This document shows positions 13,489-13,517 of a DNA stretch of 13,517 nucleotides, one piece after another. The notes below the pieces were generated by a model. It was given only the letters and a program-made list of their open reading frames with translations, was not told the origin of the DNA and made no database searches. The translations under genes were made by a program, and so were the position numbers. This DNA is from JAAZIN01 sp964464625 (GTDB lineage Bacteria > Bacillota > Dethiobacteria > DTU022): the NCBI GenBank assembly GCA_964464625.1, contig CAYXKD010000051.1:1-13517 (forward strand). The letters run 5' to 3'. Within the stretch, counting starts at the first letter, position 1; every line of letters starts with the position of its first letter.

Positions 13489-13517
13489 TTGACAGATGAA
13501 ATTATTCTTGGATACGG
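13489..13517 (+). CDS. Possible start of a plus-strand gene, cut by the right edge
   Basis: An AGGAG (13479-13483) is followed by two competing starts in different frames. TTG at 13489 (5-nt spacing) reads TDEIILGYG after the initiator; the same frame is open from ATG 13432 and includes ATG 13474. ATG at 13496 (12-nt spacing) reads MKLFLDT. The first resembles the N-terminus of HypE-like proteins (…HGSGG follows in that family). The second resembles transaldolase/TalC proteins, which begin MKFFxDTAN. Fewer than ten codons are visible, so neither identity can be assigned. The entry marks that a gene probably begins here. Confidence 0.35.

Noticed and set aside
1..13517. CRISPR array, tRNA/rRNA genes, insertion sequence or prophage genes
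   Set aside because: No regularly spaced repeats, no cloverleaf or rRNA-like sequence, and no transposase, integrase or phage gene were seen in any frame.

Overview
The window looks like part of a chromosome from a strictly anaerobic, amino-acid- or acid-fermenting member of the Firmicutes (Clostridia, possibly a syntrophic Peptococcaceae or Syntrophomonadaceae relative). This rests on strong AGGAGG-type ribosome binding sites, frequent GTG and TTG starts, an oxygen-sensitive radical-SAM lysine 2,3-aminomutase, an ADP-forming acyl-CoA synthetase, a 4Fe-4S FadH-type flavoenzyme and a regulator resembling sigma-54 activators. The genus is not determinable from the sequence alone. Almost every gene is on the minus strand. 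The exceptions are the flavoenzyme at 9190-11208 and a possible gene start at the extreme right edge.

Left third (1-3501): read in transcription order on the minus strand, there is an NhaC-family transporter with a terminator, then lysine 2,3-aminomutase (kamA) with a clear terminator, then the N-terminal PAS domain of a regulator cut by the window edge. This looks like a small lysine/beta-lysine locus: uptake or ion exchange, conversion of L-lysine to L-beta-lysine, and a local sensor-regulator. The later lysine-fermentation genes and the beta-lysine acetyltransferase of the osmolyte pathway are not in view.

Middle (3776-9031): a two-gene DNA-repair operon, with its own sigma-A-like promoter, encodes a SRAP/YedK-type abasic-site crosslinking protein with all four catalytic residues and, 2 nt downstream, a SprT-like HExxH metallopeptidase. 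In vertebrates the SPRTN protease removes the DNA-protein crosslinks made by the SRAP protein HMCES, so this bacterial pairing is the most interesting hypothesis here. Further upstream on the same strand are a fused ADP-forming acetyl/acyl-CoA synthetase and a DinB (Pol IV) translesion polymerase, so three damage-tolerance genes lie within about 5.3 kb.

Right third (9032-13517): divergent from dinB is a FadH/enoate-reductase-like Fe-S flavoenzyme. It converges on a CoA-transferase fused to a GNAT acetyltransferase domain. The CoA-transferase has Asp where the family's catalytic Glu is expected and a second change in the GxGGQ motif. The synthetase, the CoA-transferase and the dienoyl/enoyl reductase are individually consistent with acyl-CoA fermentation and substrate-level ATP formation, but they are not one operon. 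Two different imperfect palindromes, at 5363-5400 and 11271-11301, look like dispersed REP-type elements. I see no tRNA, rRNA, CRISPR array or insertion sequence.
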